Below, piece by piece: positions 31,425 to 42,489 of a DNA stretch of 55,399 bases. Positions within the stretch are counted from its first letter, which is position 1; every line of letters begins with the position of its first letter. The stretch is taken from assembly GCA_018894435.1 (NCBI GenBank), contig JAHIPI010000080.1, positions 1 through 55,399 on the forward strand, read 5' to 3'. This stretch comes from Candidatus Omnitrophota bacterium. Its GTDB lineage: Bacteria; Omnitrophota; Gorgyraeia; JAHIPI01. The position numbers were made by a program, and so were the translations under genes. Below the pieces are notes generated by a model that was not told the DNA's origin, did no database searches, and saw only the letters and a list, made by a program, of their open reading frames with translations.

Positions 31425-33192
31425 TCTCTTTTTTGGGTATCTTCATGCCCAGCTCTTTAAGCTGCCTCTCGTCCACATCTGACGGAGCGTCCGTCATAAG
31501 GCATACGGCCTTCTGGGTCTTCGGAAATGCTATAACATCTCTTATGGTATCGGTGCCGGTAAAGATGGTTATCAGCCTGTCGAGGCCAAACGCTATGCCG
31601 CCATGCGGCGGCGCGCCGTATTCAAAGGCCTTCAGAAGAAAGCCAAAACGCTCCTCCGCTTCTTCTTTTGATAGGCCTATTATATTAAACATCTTCTCCT
31701 GCATATCTTTTCTATGTATCCTTATGGACCCGCTGCCGAGCTCCATACCGTTTATGACGATATCGTACGCCTTTGCCCGCGGCCTGCCGGGCTCTTTATC
31801 AAGATACGGAATATCCTCATCCCTGCATGAGGTAAACGGATGATGCTCGCTATCCCACTTCTTTTCGTCTTTATTATACTTGAGAAGCGGAAAATCCAGG
31901 ACCCATAATATATTGAAACCCTCTTCTTTTTTGATATTCCTGATCTTGGCAAGGTAAAGCCGAAGAGCGCCCAGCACCTCAAGCGCCGTCTTTTTTTCGG
32001 CGTCGGCGACTATAAGGACCAGGTCGCCTGTTTGGGCGCCGATTTTTTTCTGCACCAGGGCGGCCTTCTCTTGGCCCACAAATTTCAGGATGGGCGATTC
32101 GGCACCCGCTTCCGTAAATTTTATATACGCGAGCCCCTTCGCGCCGTTATCTTTGGCGAAAGCAGTCAGGTCGTCTATGTCTTTGCGCGATGCCGAGGCA
32201 AAGCCGCTTACATTTATGCCGAATATGCTGCCGCCCGGCTCAAGGGCTGTCTTAAAAATATTGAATTCAGTCCCCTCAAATATGTCCCTCAGTTCCGAGA
32301 TTTCCATGCCGAAACGCGTATCCGGCTTATCGGTGCCGAATCTTGACATGGCCTCATCGTATGTCAATCTTGGAAACGGCGTTTTAATATTCACGCCCGT
32401 CACTTTTTTTATGACATATTTAAAAAGGCCTTCCGTAAGGGCCAAAATATCGTCCACATCCACAAAGGACATCTCTATATCCAGCTGGGTAAATTCGGGC
32501 TGACGGTCGGCTCTCAGGTCTTCATCTCTGAAACACTTCGCGATCTGAAAATACTTTTCATATCCGGCGACCATCAGGATCTGTTTGAATAACTGCGGCG
32601 ATTGCGGCAGGGCATAGAATTTGCCGGGATTAAGCCTTGAGGGCACAAGATAGTCGCGCGCGCCTTCGGGCGTGCTTTTAGTCAGTATGGGCGTCTCTAC
32701 TTCAAGGAAACCGTTTTCGTCAAGGAAGTCCCTCATCGCTTTAGTGGTGTTGTGGCGTATGCGGAGATTTCTCTGCATACAAGGCCGCCTAAGGTCAAGA
32801 TAGCGGTAGTTGAGCCTTACCTCCTCTGAAATCTTAGCGTCGTCGGATATCTCAAAAGGAGGCGGTTCAGCGGTATTCAGGACTTTCAATTCCTCTACCG
32901 CGACTTCCACCTTTCCGGTCTTTAATTTATTATTCTCGGTACCTTTAGGCCGCGGCTCAACAATGCCCTTGACGGCTACGACATATTCCGAGCGCAGCTT
33001 CCTGGATTCCGTATGCATTTCCTTATTCTTTTCGGGATTAAACACTATTTGCGTCATCCCGTCCCTATCCCTTAAATCTATAAAAACAAGCCCGCCATGG
33101 TCGCGCCAGGTGTGAACCCAGCCGCAAAGCGCAGCCTTTTTCCCGAAATCCTTTTCAGTCAATTCCCCGCAACTATGTGTCCGTTTAAACAT
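31393..33192 (-). CDS. aspS: Aspartate--tRNA ligase
   Basis: Class II synthetase of the bacterial type with N-terminal OB fold (about 1-100), catalytic core and inserted GAD domain. Motif 2 is FRDEDLRADRQPEFTQLDIE and motif 3 GGIAFGLDRL. Length 599 is normal. Whether it is discriminating (Asp only) or also charges tRNA-Asn cannot be read safely; no gatCAB or asnS lies in the window. It lies 12 bp from hisS. Confidence 0.96.
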   Translation of the reverse strand: MFKRTHSCGELTEKDFGKKAALCGWVHTWRDHGGLVFIDLRDRDGMTQIVFNPEKNKEMHTESRKLRSEYVVAVKGIVEPRPKGTENNKLKTGKVEVAVEELKVLNTAEPPPFEISDDAKISEEVRLNYRYLDLRRPCMQRNLRIRHNTTKAMRDFLDENGFLEVETPILTKSTPEGARDYLVPSRLNPGKFYALPQSPQLFKQILMVAGYEKYFQIAKCFRDEDLRADRQPEFTQLDIEMSFVDVDDILALTEGLFKYVIKKVTGVNIKTPFPRLTYDEAMSRFGTDKPDTRFGMEISELRDIFEGTEFNIFKTALEPGGSIFGINVSGFASASRKDIDDLTAFAKDNGAKGLAYIKFTEAGAESPILKFVGQEKAALVQKKIGAQTGDLVLIVADAEKKTALEVLGALRLYLAKIRNIKKEEGFNILWVLDFPLLKYNKDEKKWDSEHHPFTSCRDEDIPYLDKEPGRPRAKAYDIVINGMELGSGSIRIHRKDMQEKMFNIIGLSKEEAEERFGFLLKAFEYGAPPHGGIAFGLDRLITIFTGTDTIRDVIAFPKTQKAVCLMTDAPSDVDERQLKELGMKIPKKENGKTGPNPKE

Positions 33193-33204
33193 GCAGCTCC
33201 CTAT

Positions 33205-34491
33205 TTATGCCCGTTTTAATTCCCTCTTCAGGTCTTCGTAAATCCTATCTAAGCGCACGGTTACCTGCTTCGCCGTCTTCATATTGCGCAGCACTACTTC
33301 GCCTTTCTTCAGTTCTTCATCTCCGAAAATCACCACGAATCTGGCATTCTTTTTATTTGCCAGATTCATCTGCGACTTAAGGGACCGGCCCGCGTCATAA
33401 TTTATCTCGCAGAATATGTCCTCTTTACTCCGCAAATCCTCTACAGCCTTATATGCCTCGTCATGCGCCGCGGAACTTGTCGTTACGGCAAATAGATCCA
33501 ATTGCTTGTTCCTTTCCGCTAATATCTCTTCGCGCTTAAGAGGGGGCAATGCCATTAAAAGTCGTTCCATGCCGATAGCAAATCCTATCGCGCCTGTCTT
33601 TTTACCGCCAAAATCTTCTATCAGATTGTCATACCTGCCGCCCGCCGCTATGGCGTCCTGCGCGCCCAATGCGGTATGGCTGACCTCAAAAACAGTGCCG
33701 GTGTAATAATCCAGGCCTCTTACAATATTTCCGTCTTCCTTGTATTCAACAGGCGTATGCTTGGTGAGAAGCTCTTTTACTTTTGTATAGTGCGTCACGC
33801 AGCTCTCGCAAAGAAAATCCTTTGCTTTGGGCGAGTTTCTGACAAGGGCTCTGCAGGACTCGACTTTACAGTCCAGTATCCGCAGCACGTTCTTGTCCAG
33901 GCGCACTTTGCAATCATCGCATAACCTGCTCTTTTCACGCGAAAAATGTTTATGCAGCGCTTCGGCAAATTTTTTCTTGTCGGCAGAGCATCCTAAACTA
34001 TTGAGTTTTACTTCAAAGCCGCTTATACCTATCTTTAAAAGAAGCTCTTTCATTAAAACGATCATGCCGGCGTCCACATAGGGATTGGAAGAACCTATCG
34101 CCTCTACCCCTATCTGATGAAACTGCCTGCTTCTTCCTTTTTGCGGCCGCTCGCTTCGGAACATAGGCCCTACATAATACAATTTCACTAGGTCCTGCAG
34201 ATCTATATTGTGCTGTATGAATGAGCGGACTATCGGCGCCGTGCCTTCCGGACGAAGCGCAATGTTTCTGCCTCCCTTGTCAATAAAGCTATACATCTCT
34301 TTGTTTACTATGTCTGTCTCCTCGCCTATGCTCCGGTTGAAAAGAACGCTCTCTTCAAGCATGGGTGTCCTGATCTCTTTATAACCGTAACGGGCAAGAA
34401 ATCTTCTCACCGCCTCTTCCACATGCTGCCATAAATAAACATCCGGCGGCAGGATATCGCTCATGCCTTTTAAAGACTGAATTTTTTCCAT
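33205..34491 (-). CDS. hisS: Histidine--tRNA ligase
   Basis: Class II synthetase. Motif 2 region ALRPEGTAPIVRSF, RQFHQIGVEAIG and the His-specific GLDYYTGTVFEV are all present; the anticodon-binding domain forms the last ~100 residues. Length 428 is normal. It leads the hisS-aspS pair and has its own promoter. Confidence 0.96.
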   Translation of the reverse strand: MEKIQSLKGMSDILPPDVYLWQHVEEAVRRFLARYGYKEIRTPMLEESVLFNRSIGEETDIVNKEMYSFIDKGGRNIALRPEGTAPIVRSFIQHNIDLQDLVKLYYVGPMFRSERPQKGRSRQFHQIGVEAIGSSNPYVDAGMIVLMKELLLKIGISGFEVKLNSLGCSADKKKFAEALHKHFSREKSRLCDDCKVRLDKNVLRILDCKVESCRALVRNSPKAKDFLCESCVTHYTKVKELLTKHTPVEYKEDGNIVRGLDYYTGTVFEVSHTALGAQDAIAAGGRYDNLIEDFGGKKTGAIGFAIGMERLLMALPPLKREEILAERNKQLDLFAVTTSSAAHDEAYKAVEDLRSKEDIFCEINYDAGRSLKSQMNLANKKNARFVVIFGDEELKKGEVVLRNMKTAKQVTVRLDRIYEDLKRELKRA

Positions 34492-34514
34492 ATCTCCCTT
34501 TTCATATATAACAT

Positions 34515-34544
34515 ATTATATTATCCTTAAGGAGCGAAAGTCAA
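34515..34544 (-). promoter_or_regulatory. Promoter of hisS
   Basis: Minus-strand TTGACT (34539-34544) and TATAAT (34515-34520) with an 18-bp spacer, about 25 bp upstream of the ATG. Confidence 0.6.
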
Positions 34545-34549
34545 TACAT

Positions 34550-34574
34550 AAAAAGGGACAGCGGTAGCTGTCCC
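34550..34574 (-). terminator. Terminator of the HU gene, GGTA-loop hairpin
   Basis: GGGACAGC (34555-34562), loop GGTA, GCTGTCCC (34567-34574). On the minus strand the stem is followed by TTTTT. The same stem sequence recurs at the groEL terminator. Confidence 0.85.
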
Positions 34575-34600
34575 CAAAATATTACGCGGTACTGATATGA

Positions 34601-34873
34601 TTATTTCACCCGTTGTTTCATTACAAGGCCGGGCTTGAATGTAACTGCCTTTTTGGACGGTATAGGCACAGCTTCGCCCGTACGCGGATTCCGGCCCATC
34701 CTTCCTTTTCGTGTCTTTACCTTGAAGACTCCGAAATTTCTAAGTTCGACCGTTTCGCCTTTTGCCAAGCTGTCTATGACATAGTCTAGATATTTCTGGA
34801 CTACCTTCTTCACGTCTGTCTGCTTAACACCGGCCTCGTCCGAAATTCTTACTACAATGTCTTTTTTGGTCAT
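34601..34873 (-). CDS. HU/IHF-family DNA-binding protein
   Basis: A 90-residue nucleoid protein. GRNPRTGEAVPIPSKKAVTF is the DNA-clasping arm with the conserved Pro that intercalates in DNA. The N-terminus MTKKDIVVRISDEAGVKQTDVK is a usual HU/IHF start, with some IHF-like features (VELRNFGVFKVKTRKGR). A ribosome site GGAGGGT precedes it. Single-gene transcript with its own terminator. Confidence 0.93.
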   Translation of the reverse strand: MTKKDIVVRISDEAGVKQTDVKKVVQKYLDYVIDSLAKGETVELRNFGVFKVKTRKGRMGRNPRTGEAVPIPSKKAVTFKPGLVMKQRVK

Positions 34874-34944
34874 TTTATACCCTCCGAATTGCCCTCATTT
34901 ACCCGCTTGCAATTCGTCCCGAGCAAGCGAAGCGCGTCGAGGGA

Positions 34945-35496
34945 CTACTTAATTACATCGTTGGTACCTTGCTTGAATTCTATTTTGCCCTTAGACTCGA
35001 CAGCACCCGGTATTTTTCCCATATATACAAGGACCATATAGATCGCCAGGATCACTATTATCAAAAGCGCCAGGTTAATAAGCGGGCTGCCGGCCAGATC
35101 CCGCAAAAGAAGCCTGAACTTACTAACCTTTTTCAGGGACTCCTCTTTTGCATCAAGCTCTCCTAAAAGTTTATTCAGTACGATATATGAGCCATGCCAA
35201 TCGTTCTCTATTTTGTGCAGGCTTAGATCGGATATAGCTGCTACACCTTTCAGCGAAAGAAGCTGGGAAATCACGTCAAAGGTCCTGTCATCATAGGAGG
35301 AGCTTATCTCAAGGTATTCTTTAAGCGCCTGGTATTTTCTTGCTATGAGCGATTTTGTTTCAAGGAAAGCGGCCTCTTCTTCGGGGGTTATCGTATCGCG
35401 GTTGACAGCGCTTTTATACATATCGTGGAACTTTATCCACAATTGCATAAAATCTTTGAGGCGTTTTATTTTTGACTCTAAGTTCCTGTCTCTCAT
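34945..35496 (-). CDS. Hypothetical protein with C-terminal membrane anchor
   Basis: Not recognised. A 183-residue helical protein, the first ~135 residues soluble and charged, then one membrane helix (about 140-160) and a short extracytoplasmic tail. Tail-anchored topology suggests a role at the membrane. It lies between dnaE and the HU gene. A hairpin of the type CCCTCG...CGAGGG (34916-34942) follows its stop. Confidence 0.55.
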   Translation of the reverse strand: MRDRNLESKIKRLKDFMQLWIKFHDMYKSAVNRDTITPEEEAAFLETKSLIARKYQALKEYLEISSSYDDRTFDVISQLLSLKGVAAISDLSLHKIENDWHGSYIVLNKLLGELDAKEESLKKVSKFRLLLRDLAGSPLINLALLIIVILAIYMVLVYMGKIPGAVESKGKIEFKQGTNDVIK

Positions 35497-35569
35497 ATTG
35501 TTCGGTAATTATAATACCATAGAAAGGGGCCGTTGTCAATCCTTCAATGCACTTTGTTTGCTCATTACA

Positions 35570-38500
35570 TCAAGCGCTTTGGGCGCTGACGCTGCCCGCG
35601 CCCAGAAGCTCTTCTATTTCATTGATGAGTTCTGCCGAGGGTTTTACCCTGAAATCTGCGCCTATCGCAAGCGCCACTCTTTTATTGGCGGGTGTCTGAA
35701 AATGTATATATGCCGGTATTTCGCCTTTGTGATTTGAAAGTATCAGCTTAAGCGACTCCAGGGCCTTTTTGTTCAGGCCGGATGTGATCAATTTTATGGA
35801 TAGCGCTTTTGTCTTCTTCTCCTGCACTTCTTCAATAGGCGTTGCCTCTTCCGCGATAATCTTCGGCTCTTCTTCGCGTAAGCTGAGGCGGCCGTTTATA
35901 AACAGCATGTTGTCCGCTTTTATATGCTTTCCTATTTTGGTATAAGATCTCGGAAAGACAAGGACCTCCACTATGCCGGTAAGGTCTTCGAGCTTTGCTA
36001 TCGCCATCCGCTCGCCCGTCTTTTTGGTGGTGGTTAGCTTTACCGTATTTAATATCCCGCCTATAAAGATATTTTCTCCGTCGCGCTTAGTGCCCAGGCT
36101 CATAACATTGGCATTGCCGTATATTCTCAGTATCTTTTCGAACCGGGCCAAGGGGTGTTTCGTAATATAAAAACCGAGCATCTCCTTTTCAAAGGCTAAG
36201 AGCTGGCTCTCCGGCCATTCCTTTATGTCGGGTATGTCCTGAAAACTCTTTTTGAAATTATCCTCATTTTCAAATGTGTCAAAAAATGAAAATTGGCCGT
36301 TCTGTCTGTCTTTTTGTATGCCTCCGGCCACTTCCATGGCCTTATCGAGTATAGCGACGAGCTGGGACCGGTGTAGCTTGAACGAATCGAAGGCGCCGCA
36401 CTTTATAAGGCTTTCTATCACTTTTCTATTAACCGCGCGAGAATCTATATGCTCGCAGAAGTGGTAGAGCGACTTAAACTCGCCTTCCTTCTCTCTCATC
36501 GTAATAATGGAATCTATCGCGTGGTGGCCGGCGTTCTTTACGGCCGAGAGGCCGAAACATATCGCCTTGTCATATTTTTGGTCGGGGCTCTTATCGCTCA
36601 CAACTGTAAATTTTGAAAAACTCTCGTTAACATCGGGCGGGAGCACCTTTATGCCCAGCCTTTCGGCTTCGTCAATATAGAGGGCAATTTTATCGGTATT
36701 GTCTTTTTCCGAAGTAAGGAGCGCCGTCATAAATTCTACCGGATAATTCGCCTTGAGATACGCGGTCCTGTAGGATATCATGGCGTACGCGGCTGAGTGA
36801 CTCTTGTTGAAGCCGTAACCCGCGAAATATTCTATCAGATTGAATATCTTATCCGCTGTCCGGGCGTTTATGCCCTTCTTTACGCATCCGTCGAGGAAGT
36901 GCTTGCGCGTCTCCGTCATTATCTCGGGCGTCTTTTTACTCATGGCGCGCCTCAATGAATCGGCTTGTGCAAGCGTAAAACCCGCCAGCGTAGATGCGAT
37001 CCTCATGACCTGCTCCTGAAAGACTATTATGCCGTAGGTATCCTTTAAAATAGGTTCAAGGCTCGGATGGTCATATTTTATCTCTATTTTCCCATGCTTC
37101 CTTTCTATGAAGTCATCTAGCATGCCGCTCCCCATCGGACCCGGCCTGAAAAGCGCGAGTATAGCGATGAGGTCCTCAAACTTTTCCGGATTAAATTTCC
37201 TTAAAAGATCTCTCATGCCGGAGCTTTCTAACTGAAAAACGCCCGCGGAATTGGCATTCGCGAGGAGGCGGTACGTTGCTTCATCATCGAGAGGTATGGC
37301 GGCTATGTCTATATCGATATTCCTTATCTTCTTTATTATTTTCAGCGCCTCGTCAATGACGGTTAAAGTCCTTAGCCCCAGAAAATCCATCTTAAGAAGG
37401 CCTATCTTCTCAAGCGAGGTCATCGGATAGCCCGTAGTTATCTGGCCTTCACCCATCTTAAATAACGGTATAAATTCGGTAAGCGGTTTTTCGCAAATTA
37501 CGACACCGGCGGCATGTGTAGAGGCATGGCGCGTAAGCCCTTCCAGCGCGAGGGATATATCTATAAGCTGCGTTACGCGCGGATCCGTCTTGTAAAGGCT
37601 ATTCAGTTCCGGCGAAGACTTAAGCGCCTGTGTGAGAGTAATATTCAAGTCGTTGGGTACCATCTTCGCGATTTTGTCGACCTCATTGTAAGCCAGGCCC
37701 ATGACCCTGCCAACATCGCGTATAACACCTTTGGCCATCATCGTCCCAAACGTTATTATCTGGGCGACATTGTCCTTTGAGTATTTTTCCACGACATACT
37801 TTATTACCTCATTCCGCTGCTCGTAGCAAAAATCGATATCTATATCGGGCAGGCTTACCCTCTCCGGATTAAGGAACCTTTCAAAAAGCAGGTCGTATTT
37901 AAGCGGGTCTATGTCGGTTATGCCGAGGCCGTAACTCACTATACTGCCCGCCGCGCTTCCCCTGCCCGGACCTACGGGAATACTTTTCTCTTTCGCATAA
38001 TGGACAAAGTCCCAGGCGATCAGAAAATAACTGGTATACCCGGACTTTTCTATTATACTGAGTTCGTGTTCGATTCTCGTTTTGATCTCATCGGTAATGG
38101 CCGGATATCTTTTCGTGATGCCTTCCCATACAAGTTCGCGAAGGTATTCTTCCCTCTTCTTGCCGGCAGGCACTTTATAATGAGGCAGGTGTGTCTTTTT
38201 GAAATCCAGCTCAAGGTTGCATTTTTCCGCCACAACAAGAGTATTCTTAAGGGCCTCGGGGCACTCGGTTTGGAATTTACGCGCCATCTCCTGGGGGCTT
38301 TTTAAGTAAAACTCATCTGTCTGCATCCGCATCCTGCCGGGATCATCAAGCGTCGTTTGCGTCTGTAAAGCTAAAAGCGCTTCGTGCGCGCGGGCATGTT
38401 CTTTCTTAACGTAATGGACATCGTTTGTGGCGACGACAGGGATATCGAGCTGGCGCGAAAATTCAAGGAGCGCGGCATTAACGGTGTACTGTTCTTTTAT

Positions 38501-39043
38501 GAGGTTGTCCTGCAGTTCCAGGTAAAAATCTTTTCCGAAGATTTCCTTAAAAAATATTGCGGTATTTCTTGCCTGTTCAATCTGCTGGCTTTTTATCAGG
38601 TGGGGTATCTCGCCCTTAAGGCATGCCGATAAACAAACGAGGCCTTTTGAATGCTGGCTCAACAATTCCTTATCGATCCTCGGCCGGTAATAGAAGCCCT
38701 CCAGATAACCGGCGGTTATCAGCTTCATCAGATTTTTATAACCTTCCATATCCTTGGCGAGAAGGAGCAGGTGGAAAGAAGCTTCCTGAATGCCGTGCGC
38801 CGATTTTTCGAACCGGCTGTCAGGCGCTATGTAGACTTCAGAGCCTATGAGTGGTTTTATTCCGTGGCCTAACGCCTGGACATAGAATTCTATGGCGCCG
38901 AACATATTGCCATGGTCGGTTATGGCGAGTGCGGGCATTCTTTCTGTCTTGGCGGCCTCTAAAAGTTTCGGTATAAGGCATGCGCCGTCAAGAAGGCTGT
39001 ATTGAGTGTGGACATGAAGGTGGACGAATTCTGAATGTTTCAT
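35570..39043 (-). CDS. dnaE: DNA polymerase III subunit alpha
   Basis: Replicative polymerase, 1157 residues, the DnaE1 type. The N-terminal PHP domain has HLHVHTQYSLLDGA and ITDHGNMFG. The catalytic aspartates are in PDIDIDFCYEQR. A helix-hairpin-helix region and the C-terminal OB fold (FIGGILNTVKLTTTKKTGERMAIAKLED) follow. Intact PHP metal ligands leave open a proofreading activity. It lies 21 bp from guaB3. Confidence 0.97.
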   Translation of the reverse strand: MKHSEFVHLHVHTQYSLLDGACLIPKLLEAAKTERMPALAITDHGNMFGAIEFYVQALGHGIKPLIGSEVYIAPDSRFEKSAHGIQEASFHLLLLAKDMEGYKNLMKLITAGYLEGFYYRPRIDKELLSQHSKGLVCLSACLKGEIPHLIKSQQIEQARNTAIFFKEIFGKDFYLELQDNLIKEQYTVNAALLEFSRQLDIPVVATNDVHYVKKEHARAHEALLALQTQTTLDDPGRMRMQTDEFYLKSPQEMARKFQTECPEALKNTLVVAEKCNLELDFKKTHLPHYKVPAGKKREEYLRELVWEGITKRYPAITDEIKTRIEHELSIIEKSGYTSYFLIAWDFVHYAKEKSIPVGPGRGSAAGSIVSYGLGITDIDPLKYDLLFERFLNPERVSLPDIDIDFCYEQRNEVIKYVVEKYSKDNVAQIITFGTMMAKGVIRDVGRVMGLAYNEVDKIAKMVPNDLNITLTQALKSSPELNSLYKTDPRVTQLIDISLALEGLTRHASTHAAGVVICEKPLTEFIPLFKMGEGQITTGYPMTSLEKIGLLKMDFLGLRTLTVIDEALKIIKKIRNIDIDIAAIPLDDEATYRLLANANSAGVFQLESSGMRDLLRKFNPEKFEDLIAILALFRPGPMGSGMLDDFIERKHGKIEIKYDHPSLEPILKDTYGIIVFQEQVMRIASTLAGFTLAQADSLRRAMSKKTPEIMTETRKHFLDGCVKKGINARTADKIFNLIEYFAGYGFNKSHSAAYAMISYRTAYLKANYPVEFMTALLTSEKDNTDKIALYIDEAERLGIKVLPPDVNESFSKFTVVSDKSPDQKYDKAICFGLSAVKNAGHHAIDSIITMREKEGEFKSLYHFCEHIDSRAVNRKVIESLIKCGAFDSFKLHRSQLVAILDKAMEVAGGIQKDRQNGQFSFFDTFENEDNFKKSFQDIPDIKEWPESQLLAFEKEMLGFYITKHPLARFEKILRIYGNANVMSLGTKRDGENIFIGGILNTVKLTTTKKTGERMAIAKLEDLTGIVEVLVFPRSYTKIGKHIKADNMLFINGRLSLREEEPKIIAEEATPIEEVQEKKTKALSIKLITSGLNKKALESLKLILSNHKGEIPAYIHFQTPANKRVALAIGADFRVKPSAELINEIEELLGAGSVSAQSA

Positions 39044-39064
39044 TTCGGCTTGAGTGTGCGCTGC

Positions 39065-40225
39065 TTACTTCCCCATCCCTACGCGCTGGGCGACCTGAAA
39101 GACCTTGCCTTCGGTCTGGACTGAGGGTGCGATGATTATCTCTGTAAGCTGCATTTCGTTTATATTTTTTGCGCCTACGTTGCCCATTGAAGTCCTGAGA
39201 GCGCCCATAAGGTTTTGTGAGCCGTCGTCAAGTCTTGCCGGCCCGAAAAGTATCTCTTTAAGAGTGCCTGTCGTCCCGACTTTGATGCGCGTCCCGCGAG
39301 GCAGGTTCGGATGAGGTGTCGCCATCCCCCAGTGAAATCCGCGGCCGGGCGATTCTTTGGCGCGCGCGAAAGCGGACCCTATCATTACGGCATCCGCGCC
39401 GCAAGCAAAGGCCTTGCAGACATCTCCGCCTGAGACCATTCCGCCGTCGGTTATTATGGGGATGAACTTTCCGCGTTTTTTATAATAAAAATCTCTTGCC
39501 GCCGCGCAATCGCAAGTAGCTGTGACCTGCGGAACGCCTATACCGAGAACGCCCCGTGTCGTACATGCGGCACCGGGCCCTATGCCTATAAGAAGTGCGG
39601 CGGGGCTCGCTTCCATTAGTTCCAAAGCGGCGCTATAAGTACCGCAGTTCCCGATTATGACCGGGATCTTCATCGATTTACATAATTTCTTGAAGTCGAG
39701 GGTCTTGTACTCGGTTGATATATGCTTTATGGTGCTGAATGTTGACTGGACGGCAAATATATCGCAGCCGGCTTCCTCCGCTATCTTGCCGAATCTTTCC
39801 GCTCTTTGCGGGATAGCGCTGACAGCGGCTATGACGCCTGCCTTCTTGATCTCGGCGACTCTTTTTGCGATAAGTTTTTCCTTTATGGGCTTCAAATATA
39901 TGGATTGGACAAGTTCTGTGGCCTCCGCGGGAGTAGCACTGGCTATCTTATCGAGTACTTCATCGGGATGTTCGTAGCGGGTCTGCACGCCTTCAAGGTT
40001 AAGAACAGCCAGGCCGCCTAGTTTCCCCATGGCGATTGCGAATTTGACATCAACGACACCGTCCATGGCGGCCGCGAAGATAGGTATCTTGAACTTTTTG
40101 CCGCAAAGTTCTACGGATGTATCTATCTCGTTAGGATTTATAGTAACATTTCCCGGAACAAGCGCAATTTCGTCAAAACCGTAACAGCGTCGGGCCTTCC
40201 TTCCGCGCCCTACCCACATTCCCAT
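39065..40225 (-). CDS. GuaB3-family IMP dehydrogenase-related protein
   Basis: An IMP dehydrogenase-type TIM barrel of 386 residues without the CBS pair. The catalytic loop is GPGAACTTRGVLGIGVPQ with the active Cys, and the flap region is RGFHWGMATPHPNLPRG. The length and lack of CBS fit GuaB3, found in Actinobacteria and cyanobacteria among others. It may still make XMP, but this needs assay. Its own promoter lies 50 bp upstream. Confidence 0.88.
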   Translation of the reverse strand: MGMWVGRGRKARRCYGFDEIALVPGNVTINPNEIDTSVELCGKKFKIPIFAAAMDGVVDVKFAIAMGKLGGLAVLNLEGVQTRYEHPDEVLDKIASATPAEATELVQSIYLKPIKEKLIAKRVAEIKKAGVIAAVSAIPQRAERFGKIAEEAGCDIFAVQSTFSTIKHISTEYKTLDFKKLCKSMKIPVIIGNCGTYSAALELMEASPAALLIGIGPGAACTTRGVLGIGVPQVTATCDCAAARDFYYKKRGKFIPIITDGGMVSGGDVCKAFACGADAVMIGSAFARAKESPGRGFHWGMATPHPNLPRGTRIKVGTTGTLKEILFGPARLDDGSQNLMGALRTSMGNVGAKNINEMQLTEIIIAPSVQTEGKVFQVAQRVGMGK

Positions 40226-40273
40226 CTTGATTACCCCCTCTATATGCTGTTTATGTAATAAGTTGTGGGTGTA

Positions 40274-40302
40274 AGTCTAACATAAATTATTATTATTGTC
40301 AA
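40274..40302 (-). promoter_or_regulatory. Promoter of guaB3-dnaE
   Basis: Minus-strand TTGACA (40297-40302) and TAGACT (40274-40279), spacer 17 bp of almost pure A/T. Confidence 0.6.
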
Positions 40303-40309
40303 ACATAAT

Positions 40310-40339
40310 AAATAGGGACAGCTACCGCTGTCCCTATTT
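40310..40339 (-). terminator. groEL terminator, 13-bp hairpin with TACC loop
   Basis: AAATAGGGACAGC-TACC-GCTGTCCCTATTT is a perfect hairpin 18 bp past the groEL stop. The core GGGACAGC/GCTGTCCC is the same as in the HU terminator, with the loop in the other orientation. Confidence 0.8.
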
Positions 40340-40357
40340 ATCACCTAAAACCTGCTT

Positions 40358-42296
<1,939 letters not shown>

Positions 42297-42327
42297 TTCT
42301 TTTACTACCCCCTTTCGACTGTTTATC

Positions 42328-42342
42328 TCTAACCTGGTTAGA
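42328..42342. promoter_or_regulatory. TCTAACCTGGTTAGA palindrome in the groES leader
   Basis: A perfect 15-bp palindrome lies between CIRCE and the groES ribosome site. It is one of four exact copies in the window, all intergenic. It could be a second regulatory site or a repeat insertion. Confidence 0.6.
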
Positions 42343-42359
42343 TTTGCCAGATTAAAAAT

Positions 42360-42386
42360 TTAGCACTCTCTACCTGAGAGTGCTAT
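42360..42386 (-). promoter_or_regulatory. CIRCE operator (HrcA site) of groESL
   Basis: TTAGCACTC-N9-GAGTGCTAT, one mismatch from the canonical inverted repeat. It overlaps the -10 end of the promoter, so HrcA would block initiation until heat shock. hrcA is not in the window. Confidence 0.95.
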
Positions 42387-42412
42387 TATACAAAATCCGG
42401 TGATTTTGTCAA
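42385..42412 (-). promoter_or_regulatory. Promoter of groESL
   Basis: Minus-strand TTGACA (42407-42412) and TATAAT (42385-42390), spacer 16 bp, both consensus. Confidence 0.9.
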
Positions 42413-42431
42413 GGAAAAAAATGGAAAAAAT

Positions 42432-42489
42432 GGGGACAGGCGTCTATTTTCTACTTGTTTGTATTTTTCGAAAATAGGTGCCTGTCCCC
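42432..42489. repeat. Palindromic repeat overlapping the coaX stop
   Basis: GGGGACAGGC... (42432-42451) and its complement (42470-42489) pair over 20 bp with two mismatches. The last coaX codons, from RRGDRHLF to the TAG, lie within it. On the minus strand a run ATTTTTTCC follows, so it can terminate transcription. Confidence 0.85.
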
